Below, piece by piece: positions 24,403-33,985 of a stretch of 64,000 nucleotides of DNA (position 1 is its first letter; every line of letters begins with the position of its first letter). The DNA is from Chromatiales bacterium (ex Bugula neritina AB1) (GTDB taxonomy: Bacteria; Pseudomonadota; Gammaproteobacteria; Granulosicoccales; Granulosicoccaceae), in the NCBI GenBank assembly GCA_001730015.1, contig MDLA01000175.1:186001-250000 (forward strand). The letters run 5' to 3'. Below the pieces are notes generated by a model that was given only the letters and a program-made list of their open reading frames with translations, had not been told where the DNA came from and did no database searches. The position numbers and the translations under genes are program-made.

Positions 24403-26997
24403 ATGTCCTGTGCCGAGCAGCAATCCACCGCTGCATTTTGCTACGATGAAACCCTGCACCCGGACGGCTCTATGCTTCCTGGTTGGCAATCGTTGCTCAC
24501 TCATATCAAAGAGTTATCTACTGACCAGATAGAGCGGCGTGAGCGCGATATTGTTCGCCAGATGCGCGCTAACGGGCTGGCCTATCATCCGGAAACAGGC
24601 AATGCCGATAGCGGAAGGCCGTGGACCCTCGATTTGATTCCTATGTTGTTTGAAAAGGCAGCCTGGGACGCACTTTCAAAAGGGTTAAATCAGCGTGCGC
24701 GCCTGAAGCAAGCACTGTATCAGGATATCTACGGAGAGCAGCAGTTACTCAAAGATGGCACGATCCCGCCGTCCATGCTGTATTCCCACCATGGCTACCT
24801 GCGTGATCTGGTTAATCCGGATGCATCCGAACCAGTCAGTAGTCGATTGCCCATGTATAGCTGCGATGTAAGCCGATCGCCGTCCGGAGAGTGGCTGGTT
24901 GTTGATGATATCTGCCAGTACCCGGCGGGTATCGGCTATGCACTCGAGAATCGAATTGTGCTGGCACGTGTGCTGCCGCGCCGGTTCAAAGAGTACCGCG
25001 TGCGGCGCATTGTCACCTATTTTCGTCAGCTGCAGCGCTATATTCAAGGCAACAGTACCGCTCCGGCACGCTGTGTTCTGCTGAGCTATCCCCCGAGTCA
25101 CCCACATTATTTTGAGTTTGCCTGGCTGGCCAAGTACCTGGGATATCCGCTGGTGGAGCCGGCCGACCTGACGGTTCGCGACAACAGAGTTTTTATCAAA
25201 ACAATCACAGGCCTGCAATTGGTTGAGGTGATTGTCCGCTTAATAAACGATGCTGAAATTGATCCACTGGTCATTGGCAGCACCAGCAGTCAGGGAGTCC
25301 CGGGAATTGTTGAAGCGGCTCGCCGTGGTGGTGTCAGGATACTCAATCCTATGGGCGCCGGAGTTCTGGATAATCCGGCATTCAATAGTATTCTTCCGCA
25401 AATCTGCGAGCAATTGCTCGATGAACCGCTGCTACTGCAGTCGCCGCCGACCTACTGGCTCGGAGAACAGACGCAGTACCGGCACGTTTTGTCGCGTATC
25501 GACCAGCTGTTGTTCCGGCATGTTGATTCTCTGGGCCAGCTCCTTGATCCGCTGCTGCTGAGTGAAACTGAGAAGTCTCGGTTAATTGATAAAATCAACT
25601 TGACTCCCGCAGCTTATGTTGCGCAGGAGCGGGTGGATCGCTCAGTGGCACCGAGCCTGCACCATGCTGAGTTTGTGCAAAAGCAGATCACCATCAGAAC
25701 ATTTCAGGTGGCGACGGAAACCGGTTATGAGCCTATGCCGGGTGGCTTGTGTTTGCTGGATACCATATCCGGTGGAAGCCGACCTGTCATGGAGGGGCTG
25801 GCAGGGAGTAAAGATGTCTGGGTATTGTCGAATGAACCCGTGCAGGAAGACACCCTGCTCGATGCCTACGTAGACCCGGCAAATTACGGGCCGCACGATG
25901 ACGAACTGCCCAGCCGAATTGCCGAAAGTGTTTTCTGGCTCGGGCGAAACTCTGAGCGGGTTGAAAGCGCGTTGCGGCTGTTGCGTAATATATTGCAGCA
26001 TTTGCTAGACGACGACAGACCGGTACAGGCCACACTGGAATCACCGGCGATGCAGTGCCTGCTGCGTTCTGTCACCGCGGTTACCGGAACCTTACCGGGC
26101 TTTCTCGGCAGAGGCGGTAAAAAACGACTTACCCAGCCCGACAGAGAACTCATATCGCTATTGCAGGATAGTACACGGATCGGTTCGCTGGCTAATTCTC
26201 TACAGCAATGGCAGTTGAGTGCAAGTGCAGTGAGTGACCGCTTATCGGCGGATCAATTGCGAGTTTTTACCCGACTGAGTGATTTACAGTCTGCGCTTGC
26301 GGTCCTGGAGCTGCCAGCAGATTTATCGGCCGACAACGGCGCGCTCAGTCAAACTATAGAGGTGCTCGATGAACTGCAGCTGCTCACCTCAGCCAGTACC
26401 GGGCTCGGCCATGAAAATGTCACTCATAGTGAAAGCTGGCAGTTCATGATGCTCGGAAAGCGTATCGAGCGCGCGCATCAAATTTCGGTTACTGTTAATA
26501 CGGTTATGTCAGTTGATCGCTCCAATCAGCGGGTGCTGGAAACGTTGTTGCGCTTGTTTGATAGTGTCATGACCTACCGCAGTCGCTATCGCAGCGGTCT
26601 GGATAACCGGCGGGTATTGCAGTTACTGTTGCTCGATGAAATAAACCCGAGGTCTCTCGCTTACCAGTTTAAACATATCTGTGAGCTTATAGATGCGCTT
26701 CCGGGCAGGCGCGTCAGTGGCAGTATCGACCCGATAAGCCGGTTGGCAGTTGCCGGTTTAAGTCGAGTGCGTCTTGCCGAGCCGCAGGCACTATTGGATG
26801 AAGATAGAGATGCCAGGCAAAATCTGCATAAATTTTTGAAGGTATTGCAGCAGTTACCCGCCTCGATGGCCGACGCGATCACTGCGCAGTATTTCACTCA
26901 CAGTGAAAAAGCACAGAACCTTGGCAGCTTCCGGGTGCCACCAACCGGATTGCTGAAAGCTATAAACAGCAGTGAGCGCAGCGGAGAAGATTCGTGA
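24403..26997 (+). CDS. Fused circularly permuted ATP-grasp / alpha-E protein
   Basis: 864-aa fusion. Residues ~1-500 match the circularly permuted ATP-grasp type 2 family (older DUF404/DUF407); ~510-850 are an alpha-E helical domain (DUF403), with its ER signature in SRIAESVFWLGRNSERVES. Comparative genomics links this family to unknown amide- or peptide-bond synthesis. Odd point: where the separate paralogue in this operon has the ATP loop KPANESGGYGM, this protein reads FRHVDSLGQLLDP, with no Lys-Pro or Gly-Gly, so the fused ATP-grasp may be inactive or differ in nucleotide binding. First gene of a five-gene operon; its TGA overlaps the next GTG by 4 bp. Confidence 0.85.
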   Translation: MSCAEQQSTAAFCYDETLHPDGSMLPGWQSLLTHIKELSTDQIERRERDIVRQMRANGLAYHPETGNADSGRPWTLDLIPMLFEKAAWDALSKGLNQRARLKQALYQDIYGEQQLLKDGTIPPSMLYSHHGYLRDLVNPDASEPVSSRLPMYSCDVSRSPSGEWLVVDDICQYPAGIGYALENRIVLARVLPRRFKEYRVRRIVTYFRQLQRYIQGNSTAPARCVLLSYPPSHPHYFEFAWLAKYLGYPLVEPADLTVRDNRVFIKTITGLQLVEVIVRLINDAEIDPLVIGSTSSQGVPGIVEAARRGGVRILNPMGAGVLDNPAFNSILPQICEQLLDEPLLLQSPPTYWLGEQTQYRHVLSRIDQLLFRHVDSLGQLLDPLLLSETEKSRLIDKINLTPAAYVAQERVDRSVAPSLHHAEFVQKQITIRTFQVATETGYEPMPGGLCLLDTISGGSRPVMEGLAGSKDVWVLSNEPVQEDTLLDAYVDPANYGPHDDELPSRIAESVFWLGRNSERVESALRLLRNILQHLLDDDRPVQATLESPAMQCLLRSVTAVTGTLPGFLGRGGKKRLTQPDRELISLLQDSTRIGSLANSLQQWQLSASAVSDRLSADQLRVFTRLSDLQSALAVLELPADLSADNGALSQTIEVLDELQLLTSASTGLGHENVTHSESWQFMMLGKRIERAHQISVTVNTVMSVDRSNQRVLETLLRLFDSVMTYRSRYRSGLDNRRVLQLLLLDEINPRSLAYQFKHICELIDALPGRRVSGSIDPISRLAVAGLSRVRLAEPQALLDEDRDARQNLHKFLKVLQQLPASMADAITAQYFTHSEKAQNLGSFRVPPTGLLKAINSSERSGEDS

Positions 26998-27893
26998 AGT
27001 TGTCGGTGCGTCATCGCACGCACTACGGTTACAGCGCAACGGCCAGTCAGTCTTTAAATCAGATTTGCCTGCTCCCTCGGGATACAACGTCGCAGCGTTG
27101 CCTGCAAGCGTCAGTGGTGGTCACACCAGTGCCTAATGCTATTGACCGCCGTATTGATCAATACGGAAACTCGGTAGCGACCTTCAATCTTAATGCAGCG
27201 CACACCGAGTGCGATATTATAGTGACTTCATTGGTTCAAACCTTCAGCAGGCCATCCATAGAGACAGAATCGCTGTCGGTTGAGGCGAACTATAAAGCGT
27301 TATCTAGACTGCATGATCGTGACTCTCTCATGGCCCGTGATTGCCTGTTGTCGTCGCCTTCAATCCCAATGGACAATTCAGTAGACCGGATAATTGAAGA
27401 GTTGCCGATCGGCAAAATGACAGTGCTGGAATACGGTTCAAAGTTAATGAGCCATATATTTACCACGTTTTCCTATGAATCCGGATTCTCCACACTGGTA
27501 ACTCCGCTTACCGAGATCATCGCAGCCAGAAAAGGTGTGTGTCAGGATTTCGCACATCTGGCCATTGCAGTTTTAAGGAGGCAGAAGGTACCCGCACGTT
27601 ACGTCAGTGGCTATCTGGAAACCCTGCCGCCGCCAGGTGAAACCAAGCTACAGGGCGCAGATGCATCGCATGCCTGGTATTCAGTCTTTTCAGCCAACGA
27701 TGGCTGGTATGATTTTGACCCGACGAACAACAAACGCCCCGATCAGCAATATATCACTACCGCCTGGGGTCGTGACTACTCAGATGTTGTTCCGATCAAA
27801 GGAGTAGTTTATGGTGGAGGTGCACATAGACTTACGGTAGAGGTCGATGTGAATCGCACTGAAGCACCCCCCTTACTGGTAGAACAGGTATAA
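26994..27893 (+). CDS. Transglutaminase-like cysteine peptidase/transferase
   Basis: 299 aa with the bacterial transglutaminase N-terminal beta domain (~1-80) and the transglutaminase core. The catalytic triad is visible: Cys183 (KGVCQDFAHLA), His226 (DASHAWYSVF) and Asp242 (WYDFDPTNN). No signal peptide, so probably cytoplasmic. Such proteins are usually found with permuted ATP-grasp and alpha-E genes, where they may cut or transfer the amide bond the ligase makes; this is inference. GTG start overlaps the upstream gene by 4 bp; the next gene begins 4 bp after the stop. Confidence 0.88.
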   Translation: MKLSVRHRTHYGYSATASQSLNQICLLPRDTTSQRCLQASVVVTPVPNAIDRRIDQYGNSVATFNLNAAHTECDIIVTSLVQTFSRPSIETESLSVEANYKALSRLHDRDSLMARDCLLSSPSIPMDNSVDRIIEELPIGKMTVLEYGSKLMSHIFTTFSYESGFSTLVTPLTEIIAARKGVCQDFAHLAIAVLRRQKVPARYVSGYLETLPPPGETKLQGADASHAWYSVFSANDGWYDFDPTNNKRPDQQYITTAWGRDYSDVVPIKGVVYGGGAHRLTVEVDVNRTEAPPLLVEQV

Positions 27894-27897
27894 GTCT

Positions 27898-29445
27898 ATG
27901 CAGCAGAGTCGATGGCACAAGTATCAAAGCCCTTGTCACGACGAACTCATGCACACAGACGGTAAACCGAGGCAGGCAGCAGCTGAGCTTACAGCATGGC
28001 TCGATACCCTCGATGATCAGGCACTGTCAGAAAGACGGCAGGCGGCTGAACTTGCCATTCAGCAAATGGGTATCACTTTTACAGTCTATTCGGAGAAGGG
28101 CAACATTGATCGGGAGTGGCCCTTTGATATTGTTCCCCGTGTCATTGATGCCACCGAATGGTGGGCTATAGAAAAAGGGTTGAAGCAGCGCATTCGTGCG
28201 TTGAACTGCTTTATTCACGATCTCTACAATGAACAGAAAATATTGAACGATGGCATTGTGCCGCGTGATCTCATAGATTCCTCAGTTAATTTCCGGCCCG
28301 AATGTGTTGGAATGAAACCACCGCACAATGTGTGGGCACACATTTGCGGCAGTGATCTGGTACGCGACAGTAACGGTAAAATGTATGTGCTCGAAGATAA
28401 CCTGCGAGTACCATCGGGGGTGTCTTACATGATCGAGAATCGCGAGATCATGAAGCGCACGCTGCCAGAATTGTTCAGCCGTTGCCGTGTACTGCCGGTA
28501 GATAATTACACCAATGATTTACGCACAATGCTGGCTTCACTGAGTCCGGAACGCAGTCCCACCATATGTGTTTTGACCCCGGGTGTTTATAACTCTGCCT
28601 ACTTTGAGCATGCGTTTCTGGCACAGGAAATCGGCGCCGAGCTGGTTGAGGGCAGAGATCTCGTCGTTGAAAACGATACCGTTTATATGCGAGACGTTAA
28701 CGGTCTGATAAAAGTCGATGTCCTCTATCGTCGGGTAGACGACGCTTTTATAGATCCGGAGTGCTTTAATCCGGAATCCACTCTGGGTGTAAGAGGGTTG
28801 ATGCGTGCCTGGCGTGCCGGCAATGTTGCAATCGCCAATGCACCGGGGGCAGGTGTCGCTGACGATAAAGTAGTGTACTCCTATGTGCCGGATATCATCC
28901 GCTATTACCTTAATGAAGAGCCGACACTTGCCAACGTGCCAACGTATCGATGCGATGACACCGAAGCGTGTGAGTACGTGTTGTCAAACCTTGATAAACT
29001 GGTAGTTAAACCGGCGAACGAGTCCGGTGGCTACGGTATGCTGATCGGCCCGCACAGTACGCCGGAGCAGCAACGCGAAATGGCTGAGTGTATAAAAGCA
29101 GACCCGCGAAATTATATTGCTCAGCCCACATTGGCTATTTCAACGTCGCCCACACTCAGTGATAGCAACGAACCTGACGATCAAACCTCCGCCGGCATGG
29201 CGGCGCGTCATGTTGATCTGCGCCCTTTTGTTTTGCAGGGTGAAGAGGTCACGGTGACTACAGGCGGGCTTACCCGAGTGGCCCTGATACCGGGTTCTCT
29301 GGTGGTCAATTCGTCGCAGGGTGGTGGCAGCAAAGATACCTGGATTGTAGACAGCCGGACAGCTGCCCCGCCTGATCAGCGTTACGATACCGAAGAACCC
29401 GGTAGCGCATCCGGCACGGTTCAACAATCTCAGCGTCAGGAGTAA
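27898..29445 (+). CDS. Circularly permuted ATP-grasp ligase (stand-alone)
   Basis: 515-aa permuted ATP-grasp protein without an alpha-E domain. It has the conserved blocks YVLEDNLRVPSGVSYMIENR, NAPGAGVADDKVVYSYVPDI and the ATP loop KLVVKPANESGGYGMLIGP, so it should be an active ATP-dependent carboxylate-amine/thiol ligase. The product is unknown. It is a paralogue of the ATP-grasp half of the first operon gene but with an intact loop. The C-terminal ~40 residues are low-complexity (Gly, Ser, Thr, Gln). The alpha-E gene follows after 5 bp. Confidence 0.88.
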   Translation: MQQSRWHKYQSPCHDELMHTDGKPRQAAAELTAWLDTLDDQALSERRQAAELAIQQMGITFTVYSEKGNIDREWPFDIVPRVIDATEWWAIEKGLKQRIRALNCFIHDLYNEQKILNDGIVPRDLIDSSVNFRPECVGMKPPHNVWAHICGSDLVRDSNGKMYVLEDNLRVPSGVSYMIENREIMKRTLPELFSRCRVLPVDNYTNDLRTMLASLSPERSPTICVLTPGVYNSAYFEHAFLAQEIGAELVEGRDLVVENDTVYMRDVNGLIKVDVLYRRVDDAFIDPECFNPESTLGVRGLMRAWRAGNVAIANAPGAGVADDKVVYSYVPDIIRYYLNEEPTLANVPTYRCDDTEACEYVLSNLDKLVVKPANESGGYGMLIGPHSTPEQQREMAECIKADPRNYIAQPTLAISTSPTLSDSNEPDDQTSAGMAARHVDLRPFVLQGEEVTVTTGGLTRVALIPGSLVVNSSQGGGSKDTWIVDSRTAAPPDQRYDTEEPGSASGTVQQSQRQE

Positions 29446-29450
29446 TATCC

Positions 29451-30401
29451 ATGCTCTCACGAGTTGCAGAGAATGTGTATTGGTTGAGCCGCTATCTTGA
29501 GCGCATAGAAAATACGGCCCGACTCATAAAAATCTATGGCCGGTCACTGATGGATCTGCCAGACGTAGAAGAGCATGAAGGCTGGATGCCGCTGATCTCG
29601 ATATCAGGACTGGATGCGGTTTATCTGGAACATTTTAATCACGCAAGTGAAGCTGACGTCATCAGCTTTTTAATAGCCGATACCCGCAATCCCGGTTCAC
29701 TGCTGAATGCTGCCACGGCGATTAAAACCAACCTGCGCAGCTCGAGAGATATCTTCCCGAAACGAATGTACGAAAAAATCAGCACGCTGGTAAGATTCAT
29801 CAGAAACGTTGTAGATCGAGGCATCACCACCACCAGCCGCGATGCCTTCCTCGATGCAATCGAGCGCCAGGTGCTCGAGATCTCCGGTGCAGTACATGGT
29901 AGCTTGCGTCACGATCAGGCCTATAAATTCATGCGCATGGCCTCCTATATCGAGCGCGCTGATATGACTTCACGGGTTCTGGATGTCCCTTCGTCTGTTT
30001 TGAGCTCAAACCCGACCGGGCAGTTTTCACCATTCGAAAACAGGCACTGGACCGGTGCCCTGCAATCGTTGTCGGCTATGCAGATGTATCGTCGCCACGT
30101 TCGCCAGCCGGTTAATGCCGAAGGCTGCCTGAATTTTTTGTTAAATGATGAACAACTACCGGGCGCCTGCCGCTTTTGTCTTGTGCGGCTGGACCGCTGT
30201 CTGCAACATTTTAAATACAGTGATGCAGCACGAGCCGAAGTTGATCAGCTTCTTGCCCGGTTAACCGGGGCCGATGTACCAACACTCGCAACTGACTCCG
30301 CTGCCCGACACGATTTTCTGGATCGATTGCAACTCGGGCTACTGGCAACCGGAGACGCCATTGCAGAAACCTATTTTCCGCCAGCGCAGGAACCTGCATG
30401 A
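29451..30401 (+). CDS. Alpha-E domain protein
   Basis: 316-aa all-helical alpha-E (DUF403) protein. The ER signature is RVAENVYWLSRYLERIENTARL at the N-terminus (core quoted), and a second Arg-rich helix FMRMASYIERADMTSRVLD is near 160-180. Function unknown; it is the obligate neighbour or fusion partner of permuted ATP-grasp ligases, so it is likely a subunit of the ligase complex. It corresponds to the C-terminal half of the first gene in this operon. The ATG of the next gene overlaps its TGA by 4 bp. Confidence 0.85.
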   Translation: MLSRVAENVYWLSRYLERIENTARLIKIYGRSLMDLPDVEEHEGWMPLISISGLDAVYLEHFNHASEADVISFLIADTRNPGSLLNAATAIKTNLRSSRDIFPKRMYEKISTLVRFIRNVVDRGITTTSRDAFLDAIERQVLEISGAVHGSLRHDQAYKFMRMASYIERADMTSRVLDVPSSVLSSNPTGQFSPFENRHWTGALQSLSAMQMYRRHVRQPVNAEGCLNFLLNDEQLPGACRFCLVRLDRCLQHFKYSDAARAEVDQLLARLTGADVPTLATDSAARHDFLDRLQLGLLATGDAIAETYFPPAQEPA

Positions 30402-33400
30402 GCATTAAGGTCGCAATCGATCACACAACGACTTACCGCTATGATGAGCCGGTCACACTTGGCCCGCACATCATTCGTCTCAGGCCTGCTGCGCATTGTC
30501 GAACGCCAATCCTGAGTTACACCTTATCGGTCACTCCCAGTGAGCACTACATCAACTGGCAACAGGACCCGTTCGGTAATTATCTGGCCCGTTTGGTTTT
30601 TCTAGAGCCATGTCGTGAGTTGAGCGTAACTGTAGATCTGGTGGCCCGGCTCGATGTAATAAATCCGTTTGATTTTTTCGTCGAGGAATCCGCCGAGCAG
30701 TTTCCGTTCGAATACGATCCGGTCACCGCGGCTGAGCTTGCACCCTACCGGTACGTAGAACCCGCAGGCCCGAAGCTTAAAAAATGGCTTGCAAAAAATC
30801 GCCCGCCTAAGCAAACGATCAATGACGCATTGGTTGCATTGAATCAGTCGGTACAGCGCGATATAGACTACAACGTAAGAATGGAGCCCGGTGTACAAAG
30901 CAGTGAGGAAACACTAAAAAAAGGGAGCGGCTCTTGCCGTGACAGCAGCTGGCTGCTGGTTGAGGCGTTGCGCCATTGCGGATTAGCTGCGCGGTTCGTA
31001 TCAGGCTATCTGGTACAACTCACACCGGATATCAAATCACTTGACGGCCCGGTTGGCACCGCAAAAGATTTTACCGACTTACACGCCTGGGTTGAAGTGT
31101 ATCTGCCCGGAGCAGGGTGGGTTGGACTCGATCCCACCTCGGGTTTGTTTGCCGGTGAAGGGCACATACCGCTAGCGTGTACACCGCAACCGGTGAGCGC
31201 CGCGCCTATATCCGGTGCGGTAAGTGGCCCGGCAAGTTCATTCGATTTCCATAACCGGGTAACTCGATTTGACGAGCGCCCTCGTGTAACGCTTCCCTAC
31301 ACAGATGAAGTCTGGGCAGATGTGCTGTCGCTGGGAGAACAGGTCGATCAGCAACTTATCGCGGACGATGTACGACTTAGCATGGGCGGGGAGCCGACCT
31401 TTGTCTCAGCAGAAGACCTCGACAGCCCTGAGTGGAACGAATCCGCACTGGGTGAGCACAAGCTTGAGCGCGCCAGTGAGTTACTGGAAAAACTCAACCA
31501 CGCCTTCGCACCGAAGGGCGTTAGTGCTTTTGCGCAGGGCAAATGGTACCCCGGAGAGCCTACACCACGCTGGGCGCTTATCAGTCACTGGCGAATCGAT
31601 AAAGAACCTATATGGCAGGATAGCAGCAGAATCGCTTCACCCGGTCAGGGCGGCGCATCGATAGCAGATGCTAGAAATCTCCTGCAAAGCCTATGTAAAG
31701 AGCTTGCCCTGGATGCCTCTTTTACCCGGCCGTTACATGAAGATCCGCTCTATCATATCCATCTTGAAAGCCTGCTGCCGCCCGCTACCGCGCTAGAGAA
31801 ACTGGAACTATCCAATGATGATTCCAGAGCAAGACTGGTACGGCGCCTTGAAGAAGGCCTGGATAAGCCGGTGGGTTGGATGCTACCACTGGAGCACAAT
31901 GGTGCACACTGGCAGACGGCAAAATGGCCACTGCGAAGAGATGAAGTTTTTCTGGTGCCCGGTGATTCACCCGCCGGCCTTCGCCTGCCGCTGGATGCGC
32001 TCCCGGATGACGACTCCGTCGATCGTGAGGCGAGGCAAATGCAACAGGATCACTTCGATCACGATGGCGCATTGCCGGCATTTAGCAAATTGCTGCAATC
32101 ACTCAAAAAGCAAAAGGCTGACAAAAAAATACAGCGGGAGGCGGCGCACCTTATCCGCACCACGTTGTGTACCGAAATCAGAGACAATACGCTTTATGTA
32201 TTTCTGCCGCCGGTTACGCACGCGGCCAACTGGTTGCAGCTGATGGCTGCATTGGAGCGAGCCTGTATTGCCTGTGATGTGCAGCCGGTTATAGAAGGTT
32301 ACGAACCACCCGGCGACTCCAGATTGCAATCATTTCGCATAACGCCGGACCCGGGTGTGATAGAGGTTAATATTCATCCTTCAGGTAGTTTTAAAGAACT
32401 GGTCAGCCGTACGGAAACACTATATAAGGAAGCGACTGCCTGTAAACTGACGGCTGAAAAATTCATGGTAGATGGTCGTCCCACCGGTACCGGCGGTGGC
32501 AATCATGTGACCATGGGCGGCATGACCCCTGCAGATAGCCCTTTTTTGCGGCGCCCGGAATTGCTCGGCAGCCTGATACGCTACTGGCAGCATCACCCCA
32601 GCCTGTCGTATTTATTTTCGGGGTTATTTATCGGTCCCACCAGTCAGGCTCCCAGAGCCGATGAAGCCCGCAGCGAAACAATCTATGAGCTTGAAATGGC
32701 ATTATCGCGCTTGCCGAAAGGCGAAACCGATATGCCGTGGATGGTCGATCGACTGCTGCGTAACTTACTAATAGATATAACCGGTAATACACACCGTGCT
32801 GAAATATGCATCGATAAACTATATTCCCCTGCGGGTCCGGCGGGGCGCCTCGGCATTGTAGAGCTTCGGGCGTTCGAAATGCCCCCGCACCCTAGAATGA
32901 GTATTGTCCAGGCGTTACTAATTCGCTGCCTGATTAGCCGCTTCTGGCAGTCACCCTATCGAAAGAAACTGGTGAAGTGGGGAACCGAGCTGCACGATAG
33001 ATTCATGCTGCCGCATTTTCTCTGGCAGGATATCCTCGATGTGATTGACGATCTAAACGAACACGGCTTTGCATTTGAATCACACTGGCTCGATGCTTTC
33101 TTTGAATTTCGCTTCCCCGTTTTTGGTGAACGTAAAGTGGGTGATATTTCACTGGAGCTGCGTTCAGCCATTGAGCCCTGGCACGTACTGGGTGAAGAAG
33201 CTACCGGCAGCGGCATGGCGCGCTATGTTGATTCATCCGTAGAACGGCTTCAGCTGAAGGTAACCGGCTTAACCGATACCAGACATTTAATCACCTGCAA
33301 CGGTCATGAGCTGCCAATGGTGAGTACCGGCACCCCCGGAGAGTATGTGGTGGGTGTTCGATTTAGAGCCTGGCAGCCGCCGTTCAGTCTACACCCTGAT

Positions 33401-33736
33401 TTACCCGTGGATGCGCCTCTCGTATTCGATGTTATAGATACCTGGAATAATCGCAGCCTTGGCGGGTGCGCGTATCACGTGAGCGACCCCGGTGGCAGAG
33501 GCTACGAAGATAAACCGGTTAATTCTAATGTGGCCGATGCTCGTCGCCTGACACGCTTTGAACAGGATCAGCATACCCCTGCCGCTGCCATTGCAGTTCA
33601 TGCCAGCGGTTCCGGTTCTGCTGGTCGAGTCAGTAGCGTGCCAGGCCTGCGGGATGCAAAGCAGATAAAGAAGCTGCCCGGAAACAGAGACTTCCCCTAT
33701 ACCGCTGATTTGCGTCAGACGGGCTATCTAAAATAA
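30398..33736 (+). CDS. Transglutaminase fused to putative amidoligase (DUF2126)
   Basis: 1112-aa two-part protein. Residues ~1-270 form a transglutaminase unit with Cys180 (GSGSCRDSSWLLVEAL), His229 (DLHAWVEVY) and Asp245 (WVGLDPTSG). The remainder (~320-1090) is DUF2126, annotated in Pfam as a putative amidoligase; conserved blocks include MGGEPTFVS, GTGGGNHVTMGG and VELRAFEMPPHPRMS. One polypeptide could thus both form and break amide bonds. Last gene of the operon. Its stop codon touches the left end of an inverted-repeat element (33737-33927). Confidence 0.85.
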   Translation: MSIKVAIDHTTTYRYDEPVTLGPHIIRLRPAAHCRTPILSYTLSVTPSEHYINWQQDPFGNYLARLVFLEPCRELSVTVDLVARLDVINPFDFFVEESAEQFPFEYDPVTAAELAPYRYVEPAGPKLKKWLAKNRPPKQTINDALVALNQSVQRDIDYNVRMEPGVQSSEETLKKGSGSCRDSSWLLVEALRHCGLAARFVSGYLVQLTPDIKSLDGPVGTAKDFTDLHAWVEVYLPGAGWVGLDPTSGLFAGEGHIPLACTPQPVSAAPISGAVSGPASSFDFHNRVTRFDERPRVTLPYTDEVWADVLSLGEQVDQQLIADDVRLSMGGEPTFVSAEDLDSPEWNESALGEHKLERASELLEKLNHAFAPKGVSAFAQGKWYPGEPTPRWALISHWRIDKEPIWQDSSRIASPGQGGASIADARNLLQSLCKELALDASFTRPLHEDPLYHIHLESLLPPATALEKLELSNDDSRARLVRRLEEGLDKPVGWMLPLEHNGAHWQTAKWPLRRDEVFLVPGDSPAGLRLPLDALPDDDSVDREARQMQQDHFDHDGALPAFSKLLQSLKKQKADKKIQREAAHLIRTTLCTEIRDNTLYVFLPPVTHAANWLQLMAALERACIACDVQPVIEGYEPPGDSRLQSFRITPDPGVIEVNIHPSGSFKELVSRTETLYKEATACKLTAEKFMVDGRPTGTGGGNHVTMGGMTPADSPFLRRPELLGSLIRYWQHHPSLSYLFSGLFIGPTSQAPRADEARSETIYELEMALSRLPKGETDMPWMVDRLLRNLLIDITGNTHRAEICIDKLYSPAGPAGRLGIVELRAFEMPPHPRMSIVQALLIRCLISRFWQSPYRKKLVKWGTELHDRFMLPHFLWQDILDVIDDLNEHGFAFESHWLDAFFEFRFPVFGERKVGDISLELRSAIEPWHVLGEEATGSGMARYVDSSVERLQLKVTGLTDTRHLITCNGHELPMVSTGTPGEYVVGVRFRAWQPPFSLHPDLPVDAPLVFDVIDTWNNRSLGGCAYHVSDPGGRGYEDKPVNSNVADARRLTRFEQDQHTPAAAIAVHASGSGSAGRVSSVPGLRDAKQIKKLPGNRDFPYTADLRQTGYLK

Positions 33737-33927
33737 CCCTGGTGTTGCATAAAATTTCGAGTGCAGAAGCTTAAAGAGCGGTATGTATAAAAGGCGCTGC
33801 ACGGAGTTTTTGCTGGATTGAGCCTGGTCATTCTAAGTGATATTCAGGAAAAATGAGTGCAGTGCCTTAGATGCTGCAATAGAAGCAGCGCAGCGGTTCA
33901 GTGCCGGAATTTTATGCAGCACCAGGG
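33737..33927. mobile_element. MITE-like element, copy 1 (191 bp)
   Basis: Ends are inverted repeats: CCCTGGTGTTGCATAAAATT at the left matches the reverse complement of AATTTTATGCAGCACCAGGG at the right with one mismatch. An inner inverted repeat (GCGCTGC at 33794-33800, GCAGCGC at 33885-33891) nests inside. ATAA flanks both sides (33733-33736, 33928-33931), a possible 4-bp target duplication that includes the upstream stop codon. No ORF. A second, similar copy is at 43857-44044, same orientation. Confidence 0.7.
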
Positions 33928-33985
33928 ATAACTGGCTCTACCTCGTGGCATAGTGAATCGGATCAATGCCAGGTGGTAGAGGTTG

